This document shows positions 45,960 to 54,291 of a stretch of DNA of 64,000 nt, piece by piece. How positions within the stretch are numbered: the first letter of the stretch is position 1; each line of letters opens with the position of its first letter. Under the pieces are notes generated by a model. The model was not told the origin of the DNA, ran no database searches, and worked only from the letters and a program-made list of their open reading frames with translations. Made by a program: the position numbers and the translations under genes. The stretch comes from Variovorax paradoxus. Its GTDB lineage: Bacteria > Pseudomonadota > Gammaproteobacteria > Burkholderiales > Burkholderiaceae_C. The DNA lies in assembly GCA_016806145.1 (NCBI GenBank), contig CP063166.1, positions 3,472,001 to 3,536,000 on the forward strand, given 5' to 3'.

Positions 45960-45998
45960 AAGCCGCGCGGCCCCGAGGGGCTCGCGCGGCTTTCGTTT
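45960..45998 (+). terminator. terminator of the cellulose operon
   Basis: Stem agccgcgcg (45961-45969) with cgcgcggct (45983-45991), plus an inner gcccc/ggggc pairing, is followed by ttcgtttt. It starts about 20 bp after the bcsC stop codon and also faces the convergent GGDEF-EAL gene. Confidence 0.88.
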
Positions 45999-46009
45999 TG
46001 TTGGAGGGC

Positions 46010-47365
46010 TCAGCCGCCCGCGGTCGACGGTCCCGTCGCGGGCAGCCCCGCCTGCGCGCGGTGCTGGTGCGGACCCCACAGCGGCACGCGCTCGAAGTCC
46101 TTGACCCACTGCGGGATGTCGCAGGCCGACAGCGGCATCGAGATGCCGTAGCCCTGGGCCAAGGTGCAGCCCATTTCTAGCAGCGCCTCGCCCAGATCGA
46201 GCGTCTCGACGCCCTCGGCCACGGGCGTGCGGCCCAGCGCCTTGAGCAGCGCGAGGATGCCCTGCACGATCGCGCGGTCCTGCTCGCTCTCGAGCATGCC
46301 GCGGATGAAGGACTGGTCGATCTTGACCGAGGACACCGGCAGCTGGCGCAGATAGGTCAGCGAGGAGTAGCCGGTGCCGAAGTCATCGATGGCCACCGGC
46401 ACGCCCAGGCCCTTGCAGGCCTCGACGAAACGGGCCACGGTGGAGAACTTGCTGATGGCGGTGGTCTCGAGGATCTCGAGCTCGAGCGTGCCGGCGCCGA
46501 GCTTGGGGAACTGCGCCAGATGCTGCGCGAGCCGGTCGACGAAGTCCCAGCGCATCATGTGGCGCGGGCTCACGTTCACGCTGATCGCGGTGCGCAGGCC
46601 GGCCGAGCGCCATTCGTGCGCCTGCCGCAGCGCCGCGCCGATCACCCAGTCGCCCATGCGCTCGGCGAGCTCGTCGCCCTCGGTCAGCGGCACGAACTGC
46701 CCGGGCTGCAGCAGGCCGCGCTCGGGATGCTGCCAGCGAATCAGCGCCTCGACGCCGACCATCACGCCGCGCTGCATGTCGACCTTGGGCTGGTAGCAGA
46801 GGAAGAATTCGTCGCGCTCCAGGCCTTCCTGGATGCGCTGGCGCGCGCGAACCATCTGCTCGTCGGCATGGGCCTGCGGCGCGTCGAAGTAATGCACGCG
46901 GCCGTCGCCCGCGCGCTTGGCGAAGAAGGCCGCATGGCTGGCCTGGCGCAGCGCGAGCTCGGGCGGCGGACCGCTGGCGTCGAGCAGACGCGCGCCGAGG
47001 CTGGCCTCGAGGCTGACGGCATGGCCGCGCCATTCCCAGGGTTCGGACAGCGCGGTCAGCATGCGCTCGAGCACCTGGTGGCACTGCGAATTGCCGATGC
47101 CCGCGAACACGGCCGCGAACTCGTCGCCGCCCACATGCGCGATCAGGCCCTCGCGCGGCAGCTGGGCCTTGAGCCGGCGGCGCGCTTCCTCGAGCGCGGC
47201 GTTGCCGCCGGCCATGCCCAGGCGCTGGTTCACGTCGGCGAAACGATCGAGGTCGATGAAGCAGACGATGGCGAGCCGCTTGCCCTCGCGGGCCCAGTCG
47301 GCCAGCAGCGGGCGCAGCACCTCATCGGGCGGAAGGCGGTTGAGTCCGGAATCCGGCAGGGCCAT
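46010..47365 (-). CDS. GGDEF-EAL domain c-di-GMP phosphodiesterase (probable)
   Basis: 451 residues from ATG 47365; a TTG at 47413 is an alternative. A compact GGDEF domain (FIDLDRFADVNQRLGMAGGN; GGDEF) lacks an RxxD inhibition site. The EAL domain is complete: EALIRW, SVNVSPRHM, ELEILETTAI, the metal pair in AIDDFGTGYSSL, the lysine in SVKIDQSFIRGM, AEGVET and QGYGISMP. All known catalytic residues of EAL phosphodiesterases are there, so hydrolysis of c-di-GMP is the likely output. It has no membrane or sensory domain. It is convergent with bcsC and could limit the BcsA signal. Confidence 0.9.
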   Translation of the reverse strand: MALPDSGLNRLPPDEVLRPLLADWAREGKRLAIVCFIDLDRFADVNQRLGMAGGNAALEEARRRLKAQLPREGLIAHVGGDEFAAVFAGIGNSQCHQVLERMLTALSEPWEWRGHAVSLEASLGARLLDASGPPPELALRQASHAAFFAKRAGDGRVHYFDAPQAHADEQMVRARQRIQEGLERDEFFLCYQPKVDMQRGVMVGVEALIRWQHPERGLLQPGQFVPLTEGDELAERMGDWVIGAALRQAHEWRSAGLRTAISVNVSPRHMMRWDFVDRLAQHLAQFPKLGAGTLELEILETTAISKFSTVARFVEACKGLGVPVAIDDFGTGYSSLTYLRQLPVSSVKIDQSFIRGMLESEQDRAIVQGILALLKALGRTPVAEGVETLDLGEALLEMGCTLAQGYGISMPLSACDIPQWVKDFERVPLWGPHQHRAQAGLPATGPSTAGG

Positions 47366-47588
47366 GGCGGGAGGTTGCTTGGTCGACAAAGGGCTGAGTC
47401 CGGAAAATCGCAATCTATTGTTCTCTCAAAACTGACCGTGGAGCGATCCGGGCGGGGCGAATTGTTACGTTCGCGGTTCTCGCGCAACACCGAGGCATCG
47501 AAACAGGACCAAAGCATTCACGAATGGGTGCCCTGGCACGGGGAAGCGGGATCGAAGCGGCGGGCTCGGCTCTCTCTGCGTTCTCTTC

Positions 47589-47924
47589 TTATTGGCAGCT
47601 CGCCCCCACGATGCGGCCCGAGGGTTCGACCCTCACGTTGAGCCGGGTCGGATCGAGCGCCGGGTCGGGCGGGTCGGTGGCGAGCACGGTGCGCGCGAAC
47701 TTCGCGCCGCTGCGCTGGCGCATTTCCTCGAGCAGCGCGGCGGTGACGCGCAGGCCCAGCGCGAAACGCACGCCTTCGGCCAGGCAGCTGTCGGGCGGCG
47801 GCGCGAAGGCCGGCGGCTCCGGCACTTCGGAGGTGAGCGGACGGTCCTTGGGCGGCGCCTGGCAGCCGGCGGCCAGCAGGAGCAGCGCCGCGAGAGAAAG
47901 CCAGTGTCGGCCGTGGATGCGCAT
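47589..47924 (-). CDS. small lipoprotein resembling peptidase inhibitor I78
   Basis: 111 residues. The lipobox LAAGC puts the lipidated cysteine at 21. The C-terminal 65 residues follow the I78 inhibitor plan: a first cysteine in PPDSCLAEG, a helix, then LDPTRLNVRVEPSGRIVGASC with the second cysteine near the end, a probable disulfide. I78 proteins include the elastase inhibitor AFLEI; bacterial lipoprotein members are mostly uncharacterised. AAGGA precedes the ATG. It is divergent from pgm and in line with the GGDEF-EAL gene, but 220 bp apart. The family call rests on pattern recognition. Confidence 0.7.
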   Translation of the reverse strand: MRIHGRHWLSLAALLLLAAGCQAPPKDRPLTSEVPEPPAFAPPPDSCLAEGVRFALGLRVTAALLEEMRQRSGAKFARTVLATDPPDPALDPTRLNVRVEPSGRIVGASCQ

Positions 47925-48193
47925 TCGGGGGTTCCTTGAACGGGGCGTAGCTTAGTCGGCCGCGACGGCGAATTTCGGCGATCTCGCGGAAGCGAAAACA
48001 AAAGTATCGACAAAATTCACGATCTCCCTCCCGGTTTCAGGAGGGAAAACGTTTGCGCCATCTTGGCATGCGCCGAGGCAACGGGTCCAGCGGCGAGACA
48101 CGCCCCTCTCCGACTGTGCCGCCGGCGCTCGCCACCGTATCCTAGGCGCACCCGGCCCGGCGCCGACTCCTCCCGAACCCTGGACACATCCCG

Positions 48194-49864
48194 ATGAGCC
48201 CTGCCTCCAAGACCGCGGCACCCGCCGCCCTCCCCGGCCAACCCGCGCCGCACGACCTGCTGGTGAACGTGCCGCGGCTGATCTCGGCCTACTACAGCGG
48301 GCGGCCCGATCCCTCGGTGGCCGCGCAGCGCGTGGCCTTCGGCACCTCGGGCCACCGCGGCTCGTCCTTCGACAACGGCTTCAACGAATGGCACGTGCTC
48401 GCGATCAGCCAGGCGATCTGCGACTACCGGCGCCAGAAGGGCATCGACGGCCCGCTGTTCCTCGGCATCGACACCCATGCACTGTCGACGCCGGCCTTCA
48501 ACAGCGCGGTCGAGGTGCTGGCGGCCAACGGCGTCGAGCTGATGCTCTCGCAGGACGACGAATACACGCCCACGCCCGCCGTCTCGCACGCGATCCTGGT
48601 CTACAACCGCGGCCGCAGCAGCGGGCTGGCCGACGGCATCGTGATCACGCCCTCGCACAACCCGCCCGAGAGCGGCGGCTTCAAATACAACCCGCCCAAC
48701 GGCGGCCCCGCCGGCACCGACATCACCTCGGCGGTCGAGGCCGCGGCCAACGGCTTTCTCGCCAACGGCCTGCAGGGCGTGAAGCGCCTGCCGCTGGCGC
48801 AGGCGCTCCAGGCCTCGACCACGCACCGGCACGACTACCTGAACACCTATGTGGAGGACCTGGCGCAGGTGCTCGACATGGACGCCATCCGAGACGTGCC
48901 GATCGCGCTGGGCGTCGATCCGCTGGGCGGCGCGGGCGTGCACTACTGGCCCGCGATCGCCGGGCGCTACAAGCTCTCGCGCCTGACGGTGCTGAGCCAG
49001 GAGGTCGACCCGACCTTCCGCTTCATGTCGCTCGACTGGGATGGCCGCATCCGCATGGACCCGTCCTCGCCCGATGCGATGCACCAGCTGATCGCGCTCA
49101 AGGACCGCTTCGGCATCGCCTTCGCCTGCGACACCGACCACGACCGCCACGGCGTGGTGGCGGGCAGCAGCGGCCTGATGCAGCCCAACAGCTACCTCGC
49201 GGTGATGATCGACTACCTCTACACGCACCGCCCGGGCTGGCCCGCGGCCGCGGCCGTGGGCAAGACCGTGGTCAGCAGCCGCATGATCGACCGCGTGGCC
49301 CAGCGCCTGGGCCGCCGGCTCTACGAGGTGCCGGTGGGCTTCAAGTGGTTCGTCGACGGGCTGGTCGACGGCTCGCTGGCCTTCGGCGGCGAGGAGAGCG
49401 CGGGCGCGACCTTCCTGCGCCGCGACGGCACCGCCTGGACCACCGACAAGGACGGCATCGTGCCGGCGCTGCTGTCGGCCGAGATCGCCGCGCGCACCGG
49501 GCGCGATCCGGGCGAGCGCTATGCCGAGCTCACGCAGGCGCTGGGTCGGCCGGTCTCCGACCGCGTCGACGCGGCGGCCACGGTCGAGCAGAAGAAGCGG
49601 CTGTCGAGCCTGTCGCCCGCGCAGGTCCGCTCGACCGAGCTCGCGGGCGAGAAGATCGTCGAGGTGCTGAGCCATGCGCCCGGCAACGGTGCGGCCATCG
49701 GCGGCGTGAAGGTGATCACCGAGAACGGCTGGTTCGCGGCGCGTCCCTCGGGCACCGAGAACATCTACAAGATCTACGGCGAGAGCTTCCAGGGCCCGGA
49801 GCACCTGGCGCGCATCCTCGAGGAGGCGCAGCAGGTGGTCGACGGCGCGCTCGCCGCGCCCTGA
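48194..49864 (+). CDS. pgm: alpha-D-glucose phosphate-specific phosphoglucomutase
   Basis: 556 residues, the length of E. coli Pgm. It interconverts glucose-6-phosphate and glucose-1-phosphate, the precursor of UDP-glucose for cellulose. The phosphoserine loop is [11 protein letters not shown] (about 152-162), the metal loop DTDHDRHG, the sugar-binding GGEESAGA, and the C-terminal phosphate-binding [24 protein letters not shown] near the N terminus is the family signature. It lies 2.2 kb downstream of bcsC, so its chromosomal position fits a supply role. Confidence 0.96.
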   Translation: MSPASKTAAPAALPGQPAPHDLLVNVPRLISAYYSGRPDPSVAAQRVAFGTSGHRGSSFDNGFNEWHVLAISQAICDYRRQKGIDGPLFLGIDTHALSTPAFNSAVEVLAANGVELMLSQDDEYTPTPAVSHAILVYNRGRSSGLADGIVITPSHNPPESGGFKYNPPNGGPAGTDITSAVEAAANGFLANGLQGVKRLPLAQALQASTTHRHDYLNTYVEDLAQVLDMDAIRDVPIALGVDPLGGAGVHYWPAIAGRYKLSRLTVLSQEVDPTFRFMSLDWDGRIRMDPSSPDAMHQLIALKDRFGIAFACDTDHDRHGVVAGSSGLMQPNSYLAVMIDYLYTHRPGWPAAAAVGKTVVSSRMIDRVAQRLGRRLYEVPVGFKWFVDGLVDGSLAFGGEESAGATFLRRDGTAWTTDKDGIVPALLSAEIAARTGRDPGERYAELTQALGRPVSDRVDAAATVEQKKRLSSLSPAQVRSTELAGEKIVEVLSHAPGNGAAIGGVKVITENGWFAARPSGTENIYKIYGESFQGPEHLARILEEAQQVVDGALAAP

Positions 49865-49877
49865 CACCGGTCGCGCG

Positions 49878-50288
49878 ATGCGCACGTTGCCCCTGCGCCT
49901 CTCGCCCGGCGACGACCTGCGCGCGGCGCTCGACCGCGTGCTCGCGCAGCAGGCGGTGGAAGCGGCCTTCGTGCTCTCGGGCATCGGCAGCCTGCGCGGC
50001 GCGCGCGTGCGCTTCGCGGGCGCGCCCGAGCCCACGGCGCTCGAGGGAGACCTCGAGATCCTCACGCTCGCGGGCTCGCTCTCGCCCACGGGCTCGCACC
50101 TGCACATCAGCGTGGCGGACGCGCAGGGCCGCGTCTGGGGCGGCCATGCGGCGCCGGGCTGCGTGGTGCGCACCACCGCAGAAGTGTTGTTGGCATTGCT
50201 GCCCGAATGGCGCTTCTCGCGCGAGCACGACGAGGCCACGGGCTATGCCGAACTGAGGATGTACGAAAAACCGCTGGATCGCGACTGA
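49878..50288 (+). CDS. PPC (DUF296) domain protein
   Basis: 136 residues made of one PPC/DUF296 domain. The central motif GSLRGARVRFAG and the metal-site sequence GSHLHISVADAQGRVWGGH are both typical. Plant relatives are AT-hook DNA-binding proteins, but stand-alone bacterial members form trimers of unknown role and have no AT-hook. It starts 13 bp after pgm, so it is probably co-transcribed, and converges on the aldo/keto reductase gene. Function unknown. Confidence 0.85.
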   Translation: MRTLPLRLSPGDDLRAALDRVLAQQAVEAAFVLSGIGSLRGARVRFAGAPEPTALEGDLEILTLAGSLSPTGSHLHISVADAQGRVWGGHAAPGCVVRTTAEVLLALLPEWRFSREHDEATGYAELRMYEKPLDRD

Positions 50289-50303
50289 GCCGGGTCGGGT
50301 TGT

Positions 50304-51362
50304 TCAGTGCGGCTTGTCGTTGAGGTCGTACTTCATGACGCGGCCATGCCGCCCCTCGATGTCGCGTTCGACCTCGTAGACGTCGCCGCTGTCGGGGCGG
50401 CGCTGCGCGAGCACCGCGTCGAGCGCCGCGAGGTCGGCCGCATCGAGCTCCAAGGCGAGCATGCGCAGGTGGTCGGGCAGATGGTCGCCGCGGCGCACGC
50501 CGACGATCACGGCCGCCACCTCGGGCTGCGCGAGCACCCAGCGCATTGCGACCGCCGACAGCGAGGTGCCGTGCCGCCGCGCGATCTTCTGCAAGGCTTG
50601 CAGCAGTGCCTGGAACAGATCCCAGCCGCCGAAGTCGTCGATGATCAGCTTGTATTTGACCAGCGAGCGGTTCTCGAGCGGCTCGGCCGGTTCGCTCACG
50701 CCGAGCCAGCGCTCCGACAGAAAACCGCCGGCCACGCTGCCGTAGCACAACAGCTTCACGCCGGCCTGCGCACACCAGGGCGCGAGCCGCGCGCGCGGCC
50801 GCTGGTCGAGCAGCGAGTACTGCACCTGCATGCTGCGCAGCGGCAGGCCGGCGTCGCCCAGCTCGCGCGCGCGCGGCGTGTCGAAGTTGGTGCCGCCCAG
50901 CAGCTCGATCTTGCCGGCGCGCTGCAGTTCGGCCAGCCAGTGCGCGACCTCGACATAGCGCGGCACGCGGTAGTCCCACCAGTGAAACTGCACCAGGTCG
51001 AGCCGCTCCACGCCGAGGCGGCGCAGCGAGCGGTCGATGGTCTGTTCGACCTGCTGCTTGTCGATGCTCGGCAGCAGCGCGAGGTCGGGCACGAACTTGG
51101 TGTGCACGCGCAGCTGCGCGAGGCTGTCGGCGCCGTGCCGCGCGCGGTGCTCGCGGCGGAATTCGCCGATCAGCTCCTCGACGCCGGTGTAGATGTCGGC
51201 GCAGTCGAAGGTGGTGATGCCGGCCTGGTAGTAGGCCGACATGTCGGCGATGGCCGCGGCGCGGTCGATGCCGCCATGGCCGCCGGCGAGCTGCCAGCCG
51301 CCCTTGAGCATGCGCGAGATGGAATAGCCGGGGGCGAGTTCGGTGCGGGGGACGGTGCTCAT
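50304..51362 (-). CDS. aldo/keto reductase
   Basis: 352 residues of the AKR superfamily, an NAD(P)H-dependent carbonyl reductase with a TIM-barrel fold. The catalytic tetrad region is visible: Asp and Tyr in FDCADIYTGVEEL, Lys in RVHTKFVPD, and the QFHWWDYRVPRYVEV strand. The cofactor-binding end is AVIVGVRRGDHLPDHL. The start codon overlaps the stop of the TIGR04076 gene, so both belong to the XRE-led operon. Substrate unknown. Confidence 0.9.
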   Translation of the reverse strand: MSTVPRTELAPGYSISRMLKGGWQLAGGHGGIDRAAAIADMSAYYQAGITTFDCADIYTGVEELIGEFRREHRARHGADSLAQLRVHTKFVPDLALLPSIDKQQVEQTIDRSLRRLGVERLDLVQFHWWDYRVPRYVEVAHWLAELQRAGKIELLGGTNFDTPRARELGDAGLPLRSMQVQYSLLDQRPRARLAPWCAQAGVKLLCYGSVAGGFLSERWLGVSEPAEPLENRSLVKYKLIIDDFGGWDLFQALLQALQKIARRHGTSLSAVAMRWVLAQPEVAAVIVGVRRGDHLPDHLRMLALELDAADLAALDAVLAQRRPDSGDVYEVERDIEGRHGRVMKYDLNDKPH

Positions 51363-51727
51363 GGTCGAAGGTCGGAAGGGTGGACCACGGCCGTGGTGTC
51401 GGCGTGGCGGAAGACGCGCGTGCCGATGCGCGTGATGCGCAGGCGCGAGGGGCAGTTCGGATCGGGGCAGGCGATCTCGGCGTCGGTGCTCATCCAGTCG
51501 TTGCCCTCGGTGGCGCGCTGCTTGGCGGCCAGCAGCGGCAGCACCGCGCCCAGCGAGTAGATCGAGAAGCCCTGCCCCGGCGGCAGGTGCAGCATCTCGC
51601 CGCGCAGCTCGAAGTGGTCGCCGGGCTGGCCGCAGTAGATGCGCGCGCCCTCGGGCGCGACCACCTCGACGCGCAGGTCGTGCAGCGTGAAGCTGCGCTC
51701 GGCGGCGGAATCGGTCGGTGTGCTCAT
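51359..51727 (-). CDS. TIGR04076 family protein
   Basis: 122 residues. It follows the TIGR04076 pattern: an N-terminal beta region (LRVEVVAPEGARIYCGQPGDHFEL), a central helix (SIYSLGAVLPLLAAKQRATEGNDWMSTD) and the CPDPNCPSRLRITRIG C terminus. The family has no known activity. AGGAG precedes the ATG at 51727, 13 bp after the XRE regulator stop. Confidence 0.75.
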   Translation of the reverse strand: MSTPTDSAAERSFTLHDLRVEVVAPEGARIYCGQPGDHFELRGEMLHLPPGQGFSIYSLGAVLPLLAAKQRATEGNDWMSTDAEIACPDPNCPSRLRITRIGTRVFRHADTTAVVHPSDLRP

Positions 51728-51740
51728 GGGAGGCTCCTGC

Positions 51741-52277
51741 TCAGGGATTGGGCGGCGTCACCGACAGGATGATCTCGGTCGGCGCCTGCGAGGCGTTGAT
51801 GTAGCGGTGCGGCAGCCGCGCGTCGAAGGAGATGCTCTCGCCGGCCTGCACCGGGTAGTCGACGCCCGCGACCTGCGCCACCAGCGCGCCGGCCACCACG
51901 TAGACGCACTCGGCCGAGGCATGGCCGCGCGGCTCGTCGGCCGACATCTGGCCCGGCTGCAGCACCGCGCGCAGCACCTCGAGCTGGCCCACGCCGGCGG
52001 TCAGCCGCTCGTAGGCGACCTGGCCCTGCGGCGCCGTGAGCATCGCGCGCCGTCCCGGCCGGCTGACCCAGACGGTGGGCGGCGCGGGGTCGGAGAACAG
52101 CGAGGACACCGATTCGCCGAACACGCCCGCGAGCCGGCGCAGGGTCTCGAGGCTCGGGTCGGTGACCGCGCGCTCGATCTGGCTCAGCAAGGTGGCCGAC
52201 ACGCCGGCCTGGGCCGCGAGCTCGCGCAACGAGAGGCCGCGTGCGGTGCGCAGTTCCTTGAGCCGTTCGCCGATCAT
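51741..52277 (-). CDS. XRE family regulator with C-terminal cupin domain
   Basis: 178 residues. Residues about 5-65 are a helix-turn-helix (TARGLSLRELAAQAGVSATLLSQIERAVTDPSLETLRRLA). Residues about 100-175 form a small cupin (MSADEPRGHASAECVYVVAGALVAQV; PHRYINAS) that would bind a small effector. Such HTH-cupin proteins (SutR/PuuR-like) regulate neighbouring transport and catabolic genes. It heads the TIGR04076-AKR operon and diverges from the DUF3311-symporter pair, both plausible targets. Confidence 0.9.
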   Translation of the reverse strand: MIGERLKELRTARGLSLRELAAQAGVSATLLSQIERAVTDPSLETLRRLAGVFGESVSSLFSDPAPPTVWVSRPGRRAMLTAPQGQVAYERLTAGVGQLEVLRAVLQPGQMSADEPRGHASAECVYVVAGALVAQVAGVDYPVQAGESISFDARLPHRYINASQAPTEIILSVTPPNP

Positions 52278-52418
52278 GGGTGGAGATTTCCTTTTGTGCA
52301 GTCTGGCAGCACGATGGAGCGATGCTATGTGCCATGAAGGTGCACGTCAAGACGGCTCGATGCCCAGAAAAGGCGCACGAATCACAAGGAAAACCCGAAG
52401 GCTCGCCGCTTGTGCCTC

Positions 52419-52435
52419 GTGCACTTTGGCTGCAC
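52419..52435. promoter_or_regulatory. operator candidate between XRE-cupin regulator and symporter genes
   Basis: gtgca (52419-52423) and tgcac (52431-52435) form an inverted repeat with a 7-bp spacer inside the 202-bp divergent region. Further gtgca words occur at about 52296 and 52340. Repeated half-sites between a regulator and a divergent transporter suggest its binding sites. Confidence 0.35.
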
Positions 52436-52479
52436 ACTCCGCGCCCATCTCGTGCAGCAGCACTTCACAGGAGTTTCGA

Positions 52480-52779
52480 ATGGCCGGCCCGTCTCCCTCC
52501 TCCATCGCATCGCCTCCGCGCCGCCGCGCCTACCGATGGCTGCTGGCCTTCCCCTTCGTCTGGCAGGCCGGCCTCGCGCCCGTGGTCAACGACATCGCGC
52601 TGCGGCCCTTCGGCCTGCCGTTCCCGATGGCCTGGCAGATGGCGGGCATCGTGCTCACGAGCGTGGCGATCGCGCTGGTGTTCCGGCTCGACGCGCGCCA
52701 TGGCGTGGAGGACGAGGAAGCCGACTTCCTCGCGCGGCACCAGGACGCCGGCACCGACGGCCACGGGAGCGCGCGATGA
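52480..52779 (+). CDS. DUF3311 domain small membrane protein
   Basis: 99 residues with two hydrophobic helices (WLLAFPFVWQAGLAPVVND and MAWQMAGIVLTSVAIALVFRLD). This is the DUF3311 layout, commonly encoded directly before a sodium:solute symporter, as here. CAGGAG lies seven bases before the ATG. The stop overlaps the symporter start by ATGA, so the two are made together; it may be an accessory subunit. Confidence 0.85.
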   Translation: MAGPSPSSIASPPRRRAYRWLLAFPFVWQAGLAPVVNDIALRPFGLPFPMAWQMAGIVLTSVAIALVFRLDARHGVEDEEADFLARHQDAGTDGHGSAR

Positions 52780-54284
52780 AGCTCGCGATCGTCCTCGCCA
52801 TCCTGCTCGCCACGGTCGCGGGCGCCATCGCCTATGGCCGCCGCACGCGGCGCGCCGCCACCTTGGCCGAATGGGCCGTGGGCGGCCGCAGCCTCGGCAC
52901 CCTGCTGTTCTGGTTCATGAACGCGGGCGAGGTCTACACCACCTTCGCGGTGCTCGGCATCTCGGGCTATGCCTGGGCGCTGGGCGCGCCGGCCTACCTG
53001 GCCTTCTGCTCGGTCTCGATGAGCTATGCGGTCGGCTACTGGCTGATGCCGAAGATCTGGCGCGCGGGGCGCATCGGGCGGCTGCTCACGCAATCCGACT
53101 TCTTCGCCGCGCGCTACGAGGCGCCCTGGCTCGGCGTGCTCACCGGCGTGGTCGGCATCGCCTCGCTGGTGGTCTACGTGCAGATCCAGCTCGTGAGCCT
53201 GGGCCTGATCGTGCAGCTCACGCTCGACGGCGCGGTGTCGAGCGAGGCAGCCACCCTCGGCGCGGGCCTGTTGATGATCGCCTTCGTGTTCGTGGCCGGC
53301 GTGCGCTCGGCGGCCTTCGCGGCCGGCGTGAAGGACGTGCTGATGGTGCTGGTCGTGGTGCTGCTGAGCGTGACGGTGGCGAGCAAGGTGGGCGCGGCCT
53401 CGCTGCTCGACCTGTTCGCGCTGGCCGAAGCGAAGCACCCGGGCATCGGCAGCTTCCCGGGCCTCGATGCGAGCTCGCCGACCACCGCGATCTGGCTCAT
53501 GACCTCGGCCATCAACATCGCGCTGGGCAACTGGGTGTTCCCGCACCTGTTCCAGATGTCGTACACGGCGCACAGCGCCACCGCGATCCGGCGCAACGCG
53601 ATCTGGCAACCGATCTACTCGCTGGCCTATTTCTTCATCATCCTGCTGGGCTTCGCGGCGCTGATCGCGGGCACGCAGCCGCCGGGCGGCAACCTCAACG
53701 CGGCGCTGCTGCAGTTCGTGTCCGACCGCTACCCGGCCTGGACCGTGGGCCTGCTCGCGGGCACCGGCTTCCTGCTGGCGCTGGCGCCGGGCTCGCTGCT
53801 GCTGCTGACGGCCGGCTCGATCTTCACGCGCAACGTGGTGCGGCCTTTCAGGCCCGCGCTCGGCGAAGGCGCGGCGCTGGCGCTGTCGCGCGGCTCGCTG
53901 GTGTGCTTCGCGGCGATCGCCGTGTGGCTGTCGATCAGCCAGAAGGGCTCGCTGGTGAAGATCCTGCTCGATGCCTATTCGGCCATCGGCATGCTGGCGC
54001 CCGGCGTGTTTCTCGGCTTCCTCTGGAAGCGCACCAGCGCGCTCGGCGTGCTGGCCGGGCTGCTCGCGGGCTTCGCGGCACTGCTGGCACCGCCGGCCGC
54101 GAAGTTCTGGGCGACCGCGCTGCCGCAGTGGGAGGCCGGGCTGATCGCGATGGCGATCAACGCGGCGGTGGTGGTGGCGGTGAGCCTGGTCACGCGGCGG
54201 CCGCGCGCCGCCGCGCTGGCACTGGGGCAGCTCGACGACGAGGCACCGCGCGCGGCCGGCGGCCTGCCCGCGCGGGCCGCCTGA
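52776..54284 (+). CDS. sodium:solute symporter family transporter
   Basis: 502 residues with about thirteen hydrophobic helices. The N terminus (LAEWAVGGRSLGTLLFWFMNAGEVYTTFAVLG) and the NIALGNWVFPHLFQMSYTAHS segment are typical of the SSS/LeuT-fold group, close to pantothenate- or monocarboxylate-type permeases. It would import a small organic acid with Na+. Together with DUF3311 and the divergent XRE-cupin regulator it forms a self-contained regulated uptake unit. Substrate not readable. Confidence 0.9.
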   Translation: MKLAIVLAILLATVAGAIAYGRRTRRAATLAEWAVGGRSLGTLLFWFMNAGEVYTTFAVLGISGYAWALGAPAYLAFCSVSMSYAVGYWLMPKIWRAGRIGRLLTQSDFFAARYEAPWLGVLTGVVGIASLVVYVQIQLVSLGLIVQLTLDGAVSSEAATLGAGLLMIAFVFVAGVRSAAFAAGVKDVLMVLVVVLLSVTVASKVGAASLLDLFALAEAKHPGIGSFPGLDASSPTTAIWLMTSAINIALGNWVFPHLFQMSYTAHSATAIRRNAIWQPIYSLAYFFIILLGFAALIAGTQPPGGNLNAALLQFVSDRYPAWTVGLLAGTGFLLALAPGSLLLLTAGSIFTRNVVRPFRPALGEGAALALSRGSLVCFAAIAVWLSISQKGSLVKILLDAYSAIGMLAPGVFLGFLWKRTSALGVLAGLLAGFAALLAPPAAKFWATALPQWEAGLIAMAINAAVVVAVSLVTRRPRAAALALGQLDDEAPRAAGGLPARAA

Positions 54285-54291
54285 ACGCGCT

